A stretch of 11,445 nucleotides of DNA from Syntrophomonadaceae bacterium (GCA_007126465.1 SLBE01000232.1:1-11445); one strand, 5' to 3'; numbered from the stretch's first letter, positions 1-8,023 are shown. The notes: generated from the letters alone by a model not told the origin. Made by a program: numbers and translations.

Positions 1-763
1 AATCTATATAGACAGCGGAAAAAGAAACAGCAGCGCTGTAGGTAAAAGAAAAAATAGCGATGCCGCCTAATATGGGATATACTTGCTTCACCGATAAAGC
101 TTTAAGGTAGCTGGTTAAAGAGCCTGCTGCCTTTTTTGTTGCTAAAACCACAGGAGGTGCTTTTATGGTTGACAGCAGCAGAAAAGCAAGTAGGCTGGTA
201 AAGCTGCAGAGTAAAAACCAGCTGGTATATTCAGCGCGATCAAGCAATAAAAGTGACGCAGCCGGTCCGGCGAAAAGGCCCAGGTTGAAAAAAACCCTCA
301 GCGCACCCAGGTAGGTGCCGATTTTCTCTGGCGGGGCCATCTGGGCGGTCAAAGCATACATGCCGGGTAGATATACAGCAAGGCCTACTGACTGGTAAAT
401 ACGTGCAGCAATTAGCATGCCGTACGTTGGGCTGACAAGGAGCAATAATGGTGCGGTTGTAAAGGTAAAGGCCCCGAGCAGCATCAGCGGTTTAGCGCCC
501 TTTTGATCTATTACCGGGCCGAGGTAAAAGCGGATCAGGACCGCTGTTAAGCTGAATAAAGTATTTTGCAGGCCGGCCTGGAATGGGCTGCTCCCTATGG
601 AAAGGCTGTACGAAGGATAAATAGATAGGGATGCAAATAAATTGGCCATAAAAAAGAAAACCGATCCAAAAAATAAGAACCATTTTAACCATTCAATTGC
701 ATCAGGATTTTTATTTTGCCCACTCAAATCAGGATATTTTGACACTTTCTGTTTATTCCTCAT
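1..763 (-). CDS. MFS transporter, N-terminal part (C-terminus beyond left edge)
   Basis: An uninterrupted minus-strand frame runs from an ATG at 763 to the window edge (254 codons), so only the N-terminal half is visible. After a hydrophilic head of about 24 residues there are six strongly hydrophobic segments (roughly residues 25-50, 64-85, 92-111, 115-138, 150-173, 178-200). A basic cytoplasmic loop follows (about 201-228), and a seventh segment begins near 229. The loop after the second segment carries an MFS motif-A-like sequence, RFYLGPVIDQKGAKP (residues 78-92). This 6+loop+6 layout is typical of the major facilitator superfamily; the substrate is not recognisable. The start codon is uncertain. 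ATG 763 overlaps the upstream DUF3786 gene by 11 bp and has no Shine-Dalgarno site, while GTG 745 is preceded by GAGGAA at 761-756 and may be the true start. Either way the two genes are probably translationally coupled in one transcript. Confidence 0.85.
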   Translation of the reverse strand, partial: MRNKQKVSKYPDLSGQNKNPDAIEWLKWFLFFGSVFFFMANLFASLSIYPSYSLSIGSSPFQAGLQNTLFSLTAVLIRFYLGPVIDQKGAKPLMLLGAFTFTTAPLLLLVSPTYGMLIAARIYQSVGLAVYLPGMYALTAQMAPPEKIGTYLGALRVFFNLGLFAGPAASLLLLDRAEYTSWFLLCSFTSLLAFLLLSTIKAPPVVLATKKAAGSLTSYLKALSVKQVYPILGGIAIFSFTYSAAVSFSAVYID

Positions 764-1436
764 CAGGTATTTTAACCAGTCTGTCTGCCAGTTTTTTACC
801 GGCAATTGCAGCGACATCTGCTGCAACGTAGTGGCTGGAAGCTGCATCGAATAATATGGTAGCCCAGGCTTTTTCTACTCCTTTAGGTAGGCGGTAACAG
901 AGGCAGATTGGCAGACGGGGTAGTACACGCCACTCAAAAGCAAGGTCTGCAAGATTTGGCACTCTCCATCCCCCGCTGGCCCGGCATGCTTTTTCCAGGG
1001 CCTCAAGGTTGGCGCCCCAGAACTCGGCCAGCATATCTCCGGAGTATCCCTGGAAAGCCTGCTGGTAAAACAAACCGCCGATCTCGCTTAAGTTAACCCA
1101 GCGGCCGGATAAAGGGTGACCATCGGCCCGGTCAAGGTAATGCAGCCAGAGCGCTTCAACCTCCAGGGAAGCTTTCTCTCCACTGCTGTCTGCAATAGTA
1201 AGTTCGGGCCAACTGATTTTGTACTCCTCGTTAAAATGAGCTCCGTAAAGGGAAATGCTGTCGCCTTTTTCATACATGATACTAACAGCAGCCAGGCGGG
1301 CAACTTCTTGAGGATCTTTGTTTTTAAGGCTATTCTTGTATTGCTCACAACGTTCTTTTAAGGATTGCTGTCGCCTGGCTTCATTAGCTGAATTGTTTAA
1401 TTCCGGTATGTTATTTTCACGTTTATCCGGGTTCAT
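753..1436 (-). CDS. DUF3786 domain protein, function unknown
   Basis: A soluble protein of 227 residues with a charged, probably disordered head (1-40). The rest matches my memory of the DUF3786 pattern found in anaerobic bacteria and methanogens: a beta-rich segment with YKISWPEL (72-79), a W-L-HYL helix (97-101), GRWVNLSEIGGLFYQQAF (111-128), a GGWRVPNLADLAFEWRVLP block (155-173), then a hydrophobic PICLCYRLP segment (176-184). It ends with ILFDAASSHYVAADVAAI and a final amphipathic helix. No catalytic motif is evident; cysteines are at 30, 151, 178 and 180. The ATG at 1436 has a well-placed GGCGGTGA ribosome binding site and lies downstream of a strong promoter (1466-1495). Its last codons overlap the start of the MFS gene. 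Family membership is by pattern recall, not a search; no biochemical role is known to me. Confidence 0.72.
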   Translation of the reverse strand: MNPDKRENNIPELNNSANEARRQQSLKERCEQYKNSLKNKDPQEVARLAAVSIMYEKGDSISLYGAHFNEEYKISWPELTIADSSGEKASLEVEALWLHYLDRADGHPLSGRWVNLSEIGGLFYQQAFQGYSGDMLAEFWGANLEALEKACRASGGWRVPNLADLAFEWRVLPRLPICLCYRLPKGVEKAWATILFDAASSHYVAADVAAIAGKKLADRLVKIPDEE

Positions 1437-1465
1437 TTATATCACCGCCAGTAATAACTGCGGCC

Positions 1466-1495
1466 ATTATAGCTATACTTTTCAATACAAGTCAA
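1466..1495 (-). promoter_or_regulatory. Sigma-A promoter for DUF3786-MFS transcript
   Basis: Read on the minus strand: TTGACT (1495-1490), an 18-bp spacer, and a perfect TATAAT (1471-1466). The start codon of the DUF3786 gene is about 30 bp downstream, giving a short leader that contains the GGCGGTGA ribosome binding site. Confidence 0.7.
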
Positions 1496-1510
1496 GTAAA
1501 GTACTATAAA
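1481..1510 (+). promoter_or_regulatory. Possible promoter of the dap operon
   Basis: The best plus-strand candidate upstream of dapB is TTCAAT (1481-1486), an 18-bp spacer, and TATAAA (1505-1510). It is weak at -35 and overlaps head-to-head with the -35 of the divergent DUF3786 promoter, so the two could compete or share a regulator. The leader to dapB would be only about 70 nt, too short for a lysine riboswitch, and I see none of its features. Confidence 0.3.
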
Positions 1511-1528
1511 CAGCTATATTAAAAGTCA

Positions 1529-1591
1529 ATGGAGGAAGTATTTACAGCCTGGAGAATACATTATTCTAAGCTTTTACAGGATAGGAGATGA
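1529..1591 (+). other. Possible 20-codon upstream ORF overlapping dapB
   Basis: An ATG at 1529 opens a 20-codon frame whose TGA (1589-1591) overlaps the dapB ATG in an ATGA junction, the geometry of translational coupling. The peptide (MEEVFTAWRI then HYSKLLQDRR) is not lysine-rich. There is no Shine-Dalgarno site in front of its ATG, so it may be chance. The same stretch contains a small perfect hairpin, AGAATA-CAT-TATTCT (1553-1567). Confidence 0.2.
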
Positions 1592-2361
1592 TTTGCTTGC
1601 GAATAGGAATTGCCGGATTTGGCAGAATGGGAAAGCTAATCCACCAGAAAGCGCTGGATAGAGGTCATGAAGTTCCTGTGATAGTTGACCCGGGCAGTAA
1701 AGATCAGGCTGTAACTTCCGGCCAAAATGCTTCCATATCAGCGCCTGTAGATGTTATAATAGATTTTACCCATCCGGAGTCAGTCATTAAGAATATAGAG
1801 CGCTACGGGGAATTAAAAATCCCTGCAGTGATCGGGACAACCGGCTGGTATGATCAGATGGGCCATGTTGCGGAGGTTGTTGAAAAATCAGGGATTGGCC
1901 TGATCTGGTCAGGCAACTTTTCCCTCGGAGTCAACCTGTTTTTCCGGATTGTTGAGAATGCCGCTGAAATGATAAACCGTTTTAAGCAGTACGACGCCGC
2001 CATTCACGAATGGCATCACCGAAATAAAGCCGATAGCCCCTCCGGGACAGCGGAAATGATCGGTGAAATAATATTAAGGAAGCTTGAAAGGAAAAATAAA
2101 ATTACAAGTAACCTGGCAGGTGGTAAAATTGGTGATGATGAATTGCATATATCTTCTACCAGGACCGGTTCAATTCCCGGCACTCATCAGGTTGTCATTG
2201 ACAGTGAAATAGATACTATCACCCTGGAACACAGGGCCAGGAACCGGGAAGGCTTTGCTGAAGGAGCGCTTCTTGCGGCAGAATGGATCTGCGGCAGGCA
2301 GGGGCTATATAATATAAATGATATGATGCAGTCAATAATTGGAGGTGTTGATGATCGATAA
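1588..2361 (+). CDS. dapB: 4-hydroxy-tetrahydrodipicolinate reductase DapB
   Basis: DapB reduces the cyclic product of DapA to tetrahydrodipicolinate with NAD(P)H, the second committed step of DAP/lysine synthesis in the cytoplasm. Visible signatures are the Rossmann nucleotide-binding loop GIAGFGRMGK (residues 7-16), IIDFTHPES (57-65), the GTTGW stretch (83-87), and the family signature EWHHRNKADSPSGTA (141-155), which holds the catalytic His/Lys pair (H144, K147) and the substrate-binding SGTA. TRTGSIPGTHQV and the C-terminal LEHRARNREGFAEGAL are also typical. At 257 residues the length is normal for the shorter bacterial type. Two starts are possible: ATG 1588 with AGGA 6 nt upstream, or TTG 1597 with AGGAG 9 nt upstream, the latter giving the typical N-terminus MRIGIAGFG. 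The stop codon overlaps the dapA start by 11 bp, indicating coupled translation as first gene of the operon. Confidence 0.95.
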   Translation: MICLRIGIAGFGRMGKLIHQKALDRGHEVPVIVDPGSKDQAVTSGQNASISAPVDVIIDFTHPESVIKNIERYGELKIPAVIGTTGWYDQMGHVAEVVEKSGIGLIWSGNFSLGVNLFFRIVENAAEMINRFKQYDAAIHEWHHRNKADSPSGTAEMIGEIILRKLERKNKITSNLAGGKIGDDELHISSTRTGSIPGTHQVVIDSEIDTITLEHRARNREGFAEGALLAAEWICGRQGLYNINDMMQSIIGGVDDR

Positions 2362-3256
2362 TATATTCAGAGGTGTACACACTGCACTGATAACTCCTTT
2401 TACATCAACCAGGTCGGTTGATATCGGTTCATTCAAGAGGCTGGTTGAATACCAGATTGAGTCGGGTATTGACGGACTGGTTCCCTGTGGAACGACAGGG
2501 GAAAGCTCTACCCTTACCCATGATGAGCATGACCGGGTCATTGCCCTGACGGTAGAATATGCAGACGGCAGGGTGCCCGTAATTGCCGGAACAGGCAGTA
2601 ATGCTACTTCAGAGGCAATCCAGCTGTCCCAACATGCGGAGCAGGCAGGAGTTGATGCCGTGTTACTGGTCAACCCCTATTACGTTAAGCCTACACAGAA
2701 AGGGCTCTACCTGCATTTTAAAGCGATCGCCGAAGCTGTATCAATTCCCTGCATTCCTTATAATATTCAAGGCCGCTGCGGGGTCAACCTGGAGAATGAA
2801 ACCCTGCACCGCCTGATGAGTGAACACAGCAATATTGTCGGTGTGAAAGAAGCCTCAGGCAGCCTGGAACAGATGAAAAATTTAATCGACAAGCGCCACG
2901 ATGAGTTTGTAGTTCTCTGCGGTGATGACAATATGACGGTTGATTTAATTGAAGCAGGCGGCAACGGAGTAGTTTCCGTGGCAGCCAACCTGATACCCCG
3001 CCAGATGAAAGAGATGGTTCAATTAGCGATTGACGGGGATATTGAGCAGGCCAGGGATCTTGAACAAAAGCTGATGCCTTTCTTTGAGGCCTGTTTTTTA
3101 GAGACCAACCCCATTCCCATAAAAACTGCAATGGCAATGAAGAAATGGTGTCGTGAATCTTTCCGCCTGCCCATGTGTACCCTTTCCCGGAAAGAACACT
3201 ATGAAACTATCAGGCAGGCCATGGCTGATCTTGATATACCGGAAGGCCAGATTTAA
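2351..3256 (+). CDS. dapA: 4-hydroxy-tetrahydrodipicolinate synthase DapA
   Basis: DapA condenses pyruvate with L-aspartate semialdehyde, the branch point into lysine and peptidoglycan DAP. It is a class I (Schiff-base) aldolase-type TIM barrel; 301 residues is the normal length. Recognisable elements are GVHTALITPF at the N-terminus (8-17), the pyruvate-binding GTTGES (47-52, T48/T49), PYYVKPTQKGLY (109-120) with the second tyrosine of the proton relay (Y111), the catalytic tyrosine in YNIQGRCG (Y137, with R142), and the Schiff-base lysine in VGVKEASG (K166). YNIQGRCG departs slightly from the usual YNVPGRTG, with the active-site residues retained. The start is ATG 2351, 5 nt after GGAGG (2341-2345); upstream in-frame TTG/GTG codons fall on or before the ribosome binding site. 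It overlaps dapB by 11 bp. Confidence 0.95.
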   Translation: MIDNIFRGVHTALITPFTSTRSVDIGSFKRLVEYQIESGIDGLVPCGTTGESSTLTHDEHDRVIALTVEYADGRVPVIAGTGSNATSEAIQLSQHAEQAGVDAVLLVNPYYVKPTQKGLYLHFKAIAEAVSIPCIPYNIQGRCGVNLENETLHRLMSEHSNIVGVKEASGSLEQMKNLIDKRHDEFVVLCGDDNMTVDLIEAGGNGVVSVAANLIPRQMKEMVQLAIDGDIEQARDLEQKLMPFFEACFLETNPIPIKTAMAMKKWCRESFRLPMCTLSRKEHYETIRQAMADLDIPEGQI

Positions 3257-3286
3257 AGCAGCAAATTTTTAATAAGGAGTATATAG

Positions 3287-4516
3287 ATGGCTAAAATAAA
3301 TACTGATTACCGCAAGTTAAGCGCCGGGTATCTATTTCCGGAAATCGGGCGCAGGATCAAAGAATTTCAAAAGGAAAACCCCGATCTTAAAGTGCACCGG
3401 CTGGGCATTGGCAATACAACCGAACCGCTTCCCCCAACAGTAATTGACGGTTTATACAGGGCTGTAGAAAATCTTTCAGCTGTAGAAACTTATACCGGTT
3501 ACGGTGATGAGCAGGGTGATGAGGATTTACGTGAGGCCCTGGCTGATTACTATGGTAGAAGAGGAGTCGCCTTAGATATAGACGAAATATTTATCAGTGA
3601 CGGAGCCAAGCCCGATTCGAGTAATATCCAGTCAATTTTCGGCACGGATAACCTTGTAGCCTTCCAGGATCCGGCTTACCCGGTTTATGTTGACTCTAAT
3701 GTTATTGCCGGCCGCTCCGGCAGTTACGACAGCGAACGTGGAAATTATTCCGGATTTATTTACATGGTTTGTAACAGTGAAAATGGCTTCATCCCTGAGC
3801 CGCCCGATCAAAAAGTGGACCTGCTATACCTCTGTAGTCCGAATAATCCGACCGGGGCTGTGGCCACTCAGGAAGAATTAAAAAAGTTCGTTGATTATGC
3901 CCGGGATAATAAAGCGGTTATAATTTTTGATGCCGCTTATGCCGAATTTATATCTAACCCTGATTTGCCTCGTTCCATATATGAAGTTGAAGGGGCGAAA
4001 GAATGTGCCATAGAAATTAACAGCTTTTCAAAGTTTGCCGGGTTTACCGGCGTTCGCCTGGGCTGGGCTATAGTCCCTCAGGCCCTGACCTGTGAAGATA
4101 GTGAGCCCGGTGAATTGCAGCGCTGCTGGCTTCGCAGGCAGACTACTTTCTTCAACGGTGCTTCCAACCTGGCTCAGCGCGGCGGAATGGCAGTGCTCTC
4201 TGAAGAAGGTTTGAAAGAGTGCAAAGCGGTAATAGCTTACTACATGGAAAATGCCGGCATCATCAGGGACGGCCTGCAGAAACTGGGTCTTACCGTTTAT
4301 GGTGGAGCAAACGGCCCTTATCTCTGGCTAAAGGCCCCGGGAGGTTTAACATCCTGGCAGTTTTTTGATAAACTATTATATGAGGCTGGTGTAGTGGGCA
4401 CTCCCGGTTCAGGATTTGGTCCTTCCGGAGAAGGCTATTTTCGCCTGAGTGCTTTTGGGCACCGTGAAAACATTGAAGAAGCGGTAGAAAGTATTCGCAG
4501 CAATCTTAAGCTTTAA
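3287..4516 (+). CDS. dapL: LL-diaminopimelate aminotransferase DapL
   Basis: This PLP enzyme (fold type I, class I/II aminotransferase) converts tetrahydrodipicolinate directly to LL-2,6-diaminopimelate with glutamate as amino donor, bypassing the acylated intermediates of the DapD/C/E route. The 409-residue length fits DapL. The N-terminus (INTDYRKLSAGYLFPEIGRR, residues 4-23) is characteristic, followed by RLGIGNTTEPLP (38-49) and the GYGDEQGDEDLR substrate loop (71-82). PLP contacts are SPNNPTG (184-190, N187), DAAYAEF with D215 and Y218, the Schiff-base lysine in NSFSKFAGFTG (K249), R257 in GVRLGW, and the carboxylate-binding arginine in YFRLSAFG (R386). A ribosome binding site AAGGAG precedes ATG 3287. 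The gene begins 30 bp after dapA, in the same operon. Its presence places the cell on the aminotransferase variant of lysine synthesis. Confidence 0.95.
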   Translation: MAKINTDYRKLSAGYLFPEIGRRIKEFQKENPDLKVHRLGIGNTTEPLPPTVIDGLYRAVENLSAVETYTGYGDEQGDEDLREALADYYGRRGVALDIDEIFISDGAKPDSSNIQSIFGTDNLVAFQDPAYPVYVDSNVIAGRSGSYDSERGNYSGFIYMVCNSENGFIPEPPDQKVDLLYLCSPNNPTGAVATQEELKKFVDYARDNKAVIIFDAAYAEFISNPDLPRSIYEVEGAKECAIEINSFSKFAGFTGVRLGWAIVPQALTCEDSEPGELQRCWLRRQTTFFNGASNLAQRGGMAVLSEEGLKECKAVIAYYMENAGIIRDGLQKLGLTVYGGANGPYLWLKAPGGLTSWQFFDKLLYEAGVVGTPGSGFGPSGEGYFRLSAFGHRENIEEAVESIRSNLKL

Positions 4517-4567
4517 CTCATGTGTGGGAGTAAGACAGAGAGCAGCAGACTATGGAGGCAGAAACTG

Positions 4568-5830
4568 ATGAGTGAAAAAACATTTTCTCTGGACCGGGCG
4601 GAACTGGAAAAAATTGCAGAAAAGTACCCAACCCCGTTCATTATCTATGATGAAAAGGCAATCCGGGGTAATGCCCGGACTTTATACGATGTTTTCAGCT
4701 GGGTCAGGGGTTTTAAAAACCATTTTGCCGTTAAAGCCTGCCCTAATCCCGCTATCCTAAAACTATTAAAAGAAGAAGGGATGGGAGTTGACTGTTCCTC
4801 CCTGCCCGAACTGCTTCTCTCGGAGAGAGTTGGCTTCAGAAGCGAGGAAATCGTCTTTACCTCGAACGATACCCCTGCTGAAGAATTTGCTGAAGCAGCA
4901 CGCCTCGGTGCGATAATTAATCTTGACGATATTGGACATATTGAAACCCTGGAAAAAAGCGCAGGTATTCCCGAACTGATTTCATTTCGCTATAACCCGG
5001 GAGATGCCCGCACCGGTAATGTGATTATCGGTGAGCCAAAGGAAGCTAAGTATGGTGTGACCGGCGACCAGGTTGTTGAAGCGTACAGGATTATGCAGAA
5101 GAAAGGTGTTAAAAGGTTCGGTCTGCATACCATGGTTGCTTCAAATGAGCTGGAGAACAGCTATTTTGTTGAAACAGCCAGGATGCTCTTTGAACTGGCA
5201 GTTAAGCTAAAAGAGGAATGCGGCATTAACCTCGAGCTGGTTAATATGGGCGGGGGGATCGGTATCCCTTACCGGCCCGGTGAAAAAGCTGTTGATTTAA
5301 AATATATTTCTGACGAAATGCTGAAATTATATAATGAAATAATTATTCCGGCCGGGCTAGATCCCCTGAAGGTGGTCTTTGAATGCGGCCGCCTGGTAAC
5401 CGGACCGTATGGCTACCTGGTCAGCCGGGTTCGCCATGTTGCTGAAAAATATAAGAACTATGTCGGATTGGATGCATGCATGGCTAATTTAATGCGTCCC
5501 GGAATATACGGAGCCTACCACCACATCACTGTTCCCGGTAAGGATGATCTGCCACGGGATCATATCTACGATGTAACGGGCTCTCTTTGTGAGAACAATG
5601 ACAAGTTTGCCATCGATCGCAACCTGCCTCCTATTGAACCGGGTGATCTGCTTGTTATCCACGATGCCGGTGCACATGGTTACGCCATGGGTTTCAATTA
5701 TAACGGCAAGCTGCGTTCAGCAGAACTGCTGCTGAAAACTGATGGCTCAGTAGAACTGATCCGCAGGGCCGAAACGATAGATGATTATTTTGCGACGATG
5801 CGCTTTCCCGGTGCTCCCGTTACAATCTGA
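4568..5830 (+). CDS. lysA: Diaminopimelate decarboxylase-like PLP enzyme (divergent LysA)
   Basis: A fold type III (alanine racemase-like barrel) PLP decarboxylase of 420 residues, expected to convert meso-DAP to L-lysine and CO2. Visible features are the PLP lysine in NHFAVKACPNP (K56), a histidine expected to stack on PLP (H187), the glycine-rich phosphate loop NMGGGIGIPY (226-235), ECGR (272-275, where E272 should contact the pyridine nitrogen), the catalytic cysteine region SLCENND (339-345, C341), and a phosphate-binding tyrosine in GFNYNG (Y378). It is divergent from textbook LysA: GLHTMVASN replaces the usual HxHIGSQ, ECGR replaces EPGR, and GSLCENND replaces GPxCESxD. The start is ATG 4568, 9 nt after GGAGG (4554-4558); an in-frame ATG at 4520 lacks a ribosome binding site. 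Its position directly after dapL supports DAP as substrate, but another related amino acid is possible. Confidence 0.82.
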   Translation: MSEKTFSLDRAELEKIAEKYPTPFIIYDEKAIRGNARTLYDVFSWVRGFKNHFAVKACPNPAILKLLKEEGMGVDCSSLPELLLSERVGFRSEEIVFTSNDTPAEEFAEAARLGAIINLDDIGHIETLEKSAGIPELISFRYNPGDARTGNVIIGEPKEAKYGVTGDQVVEAYRIMQKKGVKRFGLHTMVASNELENSYFVETARMLFELAVKLKEECGINLELVNMGGGIGIPYRPGEKAVDLKYISDEMLKLYNEIIIPAGLDPLKVVFECGRLVTGPYGYLVSRVRHVAEKYKNYVGLDACMANLMRPGIYGAYHHITVPGKDDLPRDHIYDVTGSLCENNDKFAIDRNLPPIEPGDLLVIHDAGAHGYAMGFNYNGKLRSAELLLKTDGSVELIRRAETIDDYFATMRFPGAPVTI

Positions 5831-5899
5831 TCCGTGTAGTTCAGGTGAAGACGGGAATAATAACCGAATAATTAATTGGTATAAAAAGGAGTGTTTTCT

Positions 5900-6673
5900 A
5901 TGATTAGAAGCGACATCAGGGCATATATCAACATAGGGGCTTTTGTTGTTGTTTTGTTAGTCAATTATTTGTCTAATGCTTTACCTTTAAACAACTTAAC
6001 CCAGGAAGAGCTATCTGCCATAAACCCGGTCTTGATAACCCCGGCGCCATACGTGTTTGCCATCTGGGGTCTTATTTACCTGGCCCTGGCTGCATTTGTT
6101 GCTTACCAGGCTCTGCCGCAGTTCAGGGAAAACCCGGCAGTTAAAGCGGTAGGGATTCTTTTTGCAGTTAGCTGCGTTTTTAATGTGCTCTGGATATTTT
6201 TATGGCATTATCAAAACGTCGGGTGGTCACTGATTGCGATAATGCTATTCCTGGCTACATTAATATTTATTTATATCCGCCTTGGAGCGGTTACTGCGGA
6301 CCGGAGCATCTATGACCGTTTCCTGGTTAGATTTCCTTTCAGCCTCTACCTGGGCTGGCTTTCTGCGGCGACGATTGTCAATATTAATGTATGGCTTTAC
6401 AGTATCGGTTGGTTGGGAACCGGAACCGGTGGAGTCTTCTTTACAGTATTAATGGTAATTATAGCGGCTTTGGTTGCCCTGGCCGTGTTCTACCTGCGAC
6501 AGGACTACATTTTTGCCGCAGTATTTGTCTGGGCTATTATCGGGATAGGCGCCCGCCACGGCTCGGAAATCCCAATTATAACGGTAGTAGCCTGGTTCTT
6601 AGCTGCGGCGATAATCTTTTGCCTGGGCTGGATCACGGCCCGTAAAGGCGACCTGCCCTACATGCAAAAATAA
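5900..6673 (+). CDS. TspO/MBR-like (tryptophan-rich sensory protein) membrane protein, long form
   Basis: A polytopic membrane protein of 257 residues with about seven or eight hydrophobic segments (roughly 11-31, 51-72, 82-104, 108-128, 145-168, 178-199, 203-219, 225-246). The TPAPYVFAIWGLIYLAL segment (47-63), the FNVLWIFLWHYQ segment (94-105) and FPFSLYLGWLSAATIVN (145-161) recall the TspO/MBR family of porphyrin/tetrapyrrole-binding membrane proteins. Classical TspO has five helices and about 160 residues, so this is the extended form often labelled tryptophan-rich sensory protein. Its ligand is unknown. The start is ATG 5900 with AAGGAG (5886-5891) 8 nt upstream, preferred over the in-frame GTG at 5891 that overlaps this site. 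It lies 69 bp after the LysA-like gene with no terminator visible between, so it may be co-transcribed with the dap genes. A small transporter-like protein cannot be excluded. Confidence 0.62.
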   Translation: MIRSDIRAYINIGAFVVVLLVNYLSNALPLNNLTQEELSAINPVLITPAPYVFAIWGLIYLALAAFVAYQALPQFRENPAVKAVGILFAVSCVFNVLWIFLWHYQNVGWSLIAIMLFLATLIFIYIRLGAVTADRSIYDRFLVRFPFSLYLGWLSAATIVNINVWLYSIGWLGTGTGGVFFTVLMVIIAALVALAVFYLRQDYIFAAVFVWAIIGIGARHGSEIPIITVVAWFLAAAIIFCLGWITARKGDLPYMQK

Positions 6674-6694
6674 AAGGTGGCATTGCTTTAATCG

Positions 6695-8023
6695 ATGATT
6701 AAACCAGGAAATTTGCAATCTCGCAGGACAGGCCTGGCCGGTCTTTTGACGGGTCAGGTCTTTATATTTAACGCGGTTATCTTTTTGTTCCAGGCCTTAA
6801 CAAAGAGCTTATTTCCACCTTTGCTGCTGCCGCTGCGGGAAGCTTTTTTGATCGACAATGCCCAGGCTGGGTTACTGGTTACCCTGGTCTTCTTTGGTTA
6901 TGCTCTGGCAAGGTTTCCATCGGGGATTATGGCCGACTATATGGGATGCACCAAAACTGTCTTACTGGGCAGCGCCGCCATGGCCCTATCCTTTCTCGGG
7001 GTGGCCCTTTCACCCACTTATCCGGTCATGGCCTTAATGACCTTTATTCTGGGTGTAAGCAGCGGCATATACGTAACTGCCGGATATACCCTGGCAGTTA
7101 TCATCGGTACACGTAAAAGAGCAGCTACTGCCACGGCTGCCTTTGAGTCATTTGGTATTATAGCCGGCATTGCCTCTCCGGCATTAGTTACTCTATTTGT
7201 ATTATATTTAAACTGGCAGCTGCTGTTTATTGTTTCAGGACTGCTTCTGGCGGTGGTTACATTTGTCTTTTTCCGCAGAAGGAAAAATTCGGTCAATTAT
7301 GAGATCGAGTATGCCCGGCAAAATGGCATAACAGATGGAAAAAGCGAAAAACCGCCCTGGCTTGAAGGCAGTAAAGGGGGAACATTGAAGAACCTGTTTA
7401 AAGAAGCAGCTTCTTCTGCGGTCATTTTTCGCGATCCCATGATCAGGCGTTTTATTATTTGGAGCACGCTGGTTGGTGGCCTCGGGGCCCTTTCCTGGAC
7501 CGGCATTAATTCCTTTATACCAACATTCCTGGTCGAAGAAAGAGGCTATAGCTATGATTTGGCCAACCGGATGTTTATCATTGTTGCTGTGGCTGGCCTT
7601 GCTGCTAAAGTATTTACTGGACTTCTGGCTGATCGCTTCGGTAACAATCCTGTTTTGTTTTCCAACCTTCTGGTTAGTGTTTTCCTCTTTGTCAGTATGA
7701 CCCTGACTAATAATCACTGGTTATTGCTGATAATCCTGGCCTTGCTGGGGGCGGCCTGTTTAAATACGAACACCCTGATTAATTCATATGTTATGCGCAA
7801 CATGCCACCCCGTTACCAGGGTGCCGGTTTTGGCTTTTTTAGTATGTCATATACCGCCGTGTATAGTCTCGGACCCTATATGACCGGATTTATGGCTGAG
7901 TTTTTCGGCATGAGCAGGGCAATACAGTTCAGCTCAGGTGGGGCAATAGCTGCTGCGGTTTTAATACTTATGGCAAATTACTTTGTCCCCAAACACCTGG
8001 TGGAAAAGCTGGCATCTTCCTGA
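6695..8023 (+). CDS. MFS transporter, 12 transmembrane segments
   Basis: A complete major facilitator superfamily carrier of 442 residues. Six hydrophobic segments precede a long charged cytoplasmic loop (about 194-250, containing RRRK at 194-197) and six follow. Both halves carry a motif-A-like loop between their second and third helices: GIMADYMG (77-84) and GLLADRFGN (309-317). The N-terminal half has a small-residue-rich GVSSGIYVTAGYTLAVIIG helix (120-138). The substrate is not predictable; sugar-phosphate, nitrate/nitrite and aromatic-acid carriers share such features. The ATG at 6695 is the first possible start after an in-frame stop (TAA 6689). The purine stretch AGGTGG (6675-6680) is about 14 nt away, so initiation may depend on coupling with the TspO-like gene that ends 21 bp upstream. 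Transcription probably ends at the hairpin at 8191-8227. Confidence 0.88.
   Translation: MIKPGNLQSRRTGLAGLLTGQVFIFNAVIFLFQALTKSLFPPLLLPLREAFLIDNAQAGLLVTLVFFGYALARFPSGIMADYMGCTKTVLLGSAAMALSFLGVALSPTYPVMALMTFILGVSSGIYVTAGYTLAVIIGTRKRAATATAAFESFGIIAGIASPALVTLFVLYLNWQLLFIVSGLLLAVVTFVFFRRRKNSVNYEIEYARQNGITDGKSEKPPWLEGSKGGTLKNLFKEAASSAVIFRDPMIRRFIIWSTLVGGLGALSWTGINSFIPTFLVEERGYSYDLANRMFIIVAVAGLAAKVFTGLLADRFGNNPVLFSNLLVSVFLFVSMTLTNNHWLLLIILALLGAACLNTNTLINSYVMRNMPPRYQGAGFGFFSMSYTAVYSLGPYMTGFMAEFFGMSRAIQFSSGGAIAAAVLILMANYFVPKHLVEKLASS

Noticed and set aside
492..692. 66-residue minus-strand frame within the MFS gene
   Set aside because: It is an out-of-frame shadow; the adjacent frame stays open from 763 to the window edge and gives the coherent MFS protein.
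1437..1587. Lysine riboswitch or T-box in front of dapB
   Set aside because: The gap is too short, and neither the lysine-riboswitch core nor a T-box sequence is present; only a small 6-bp hairpin is seen.
4520..4567. N-terminal extension of the LysA-like protein from ATG 4520
   Set aside because: It has no ribosome binding site, and the extension covers the good GGAGG site that serves ATG 4568.
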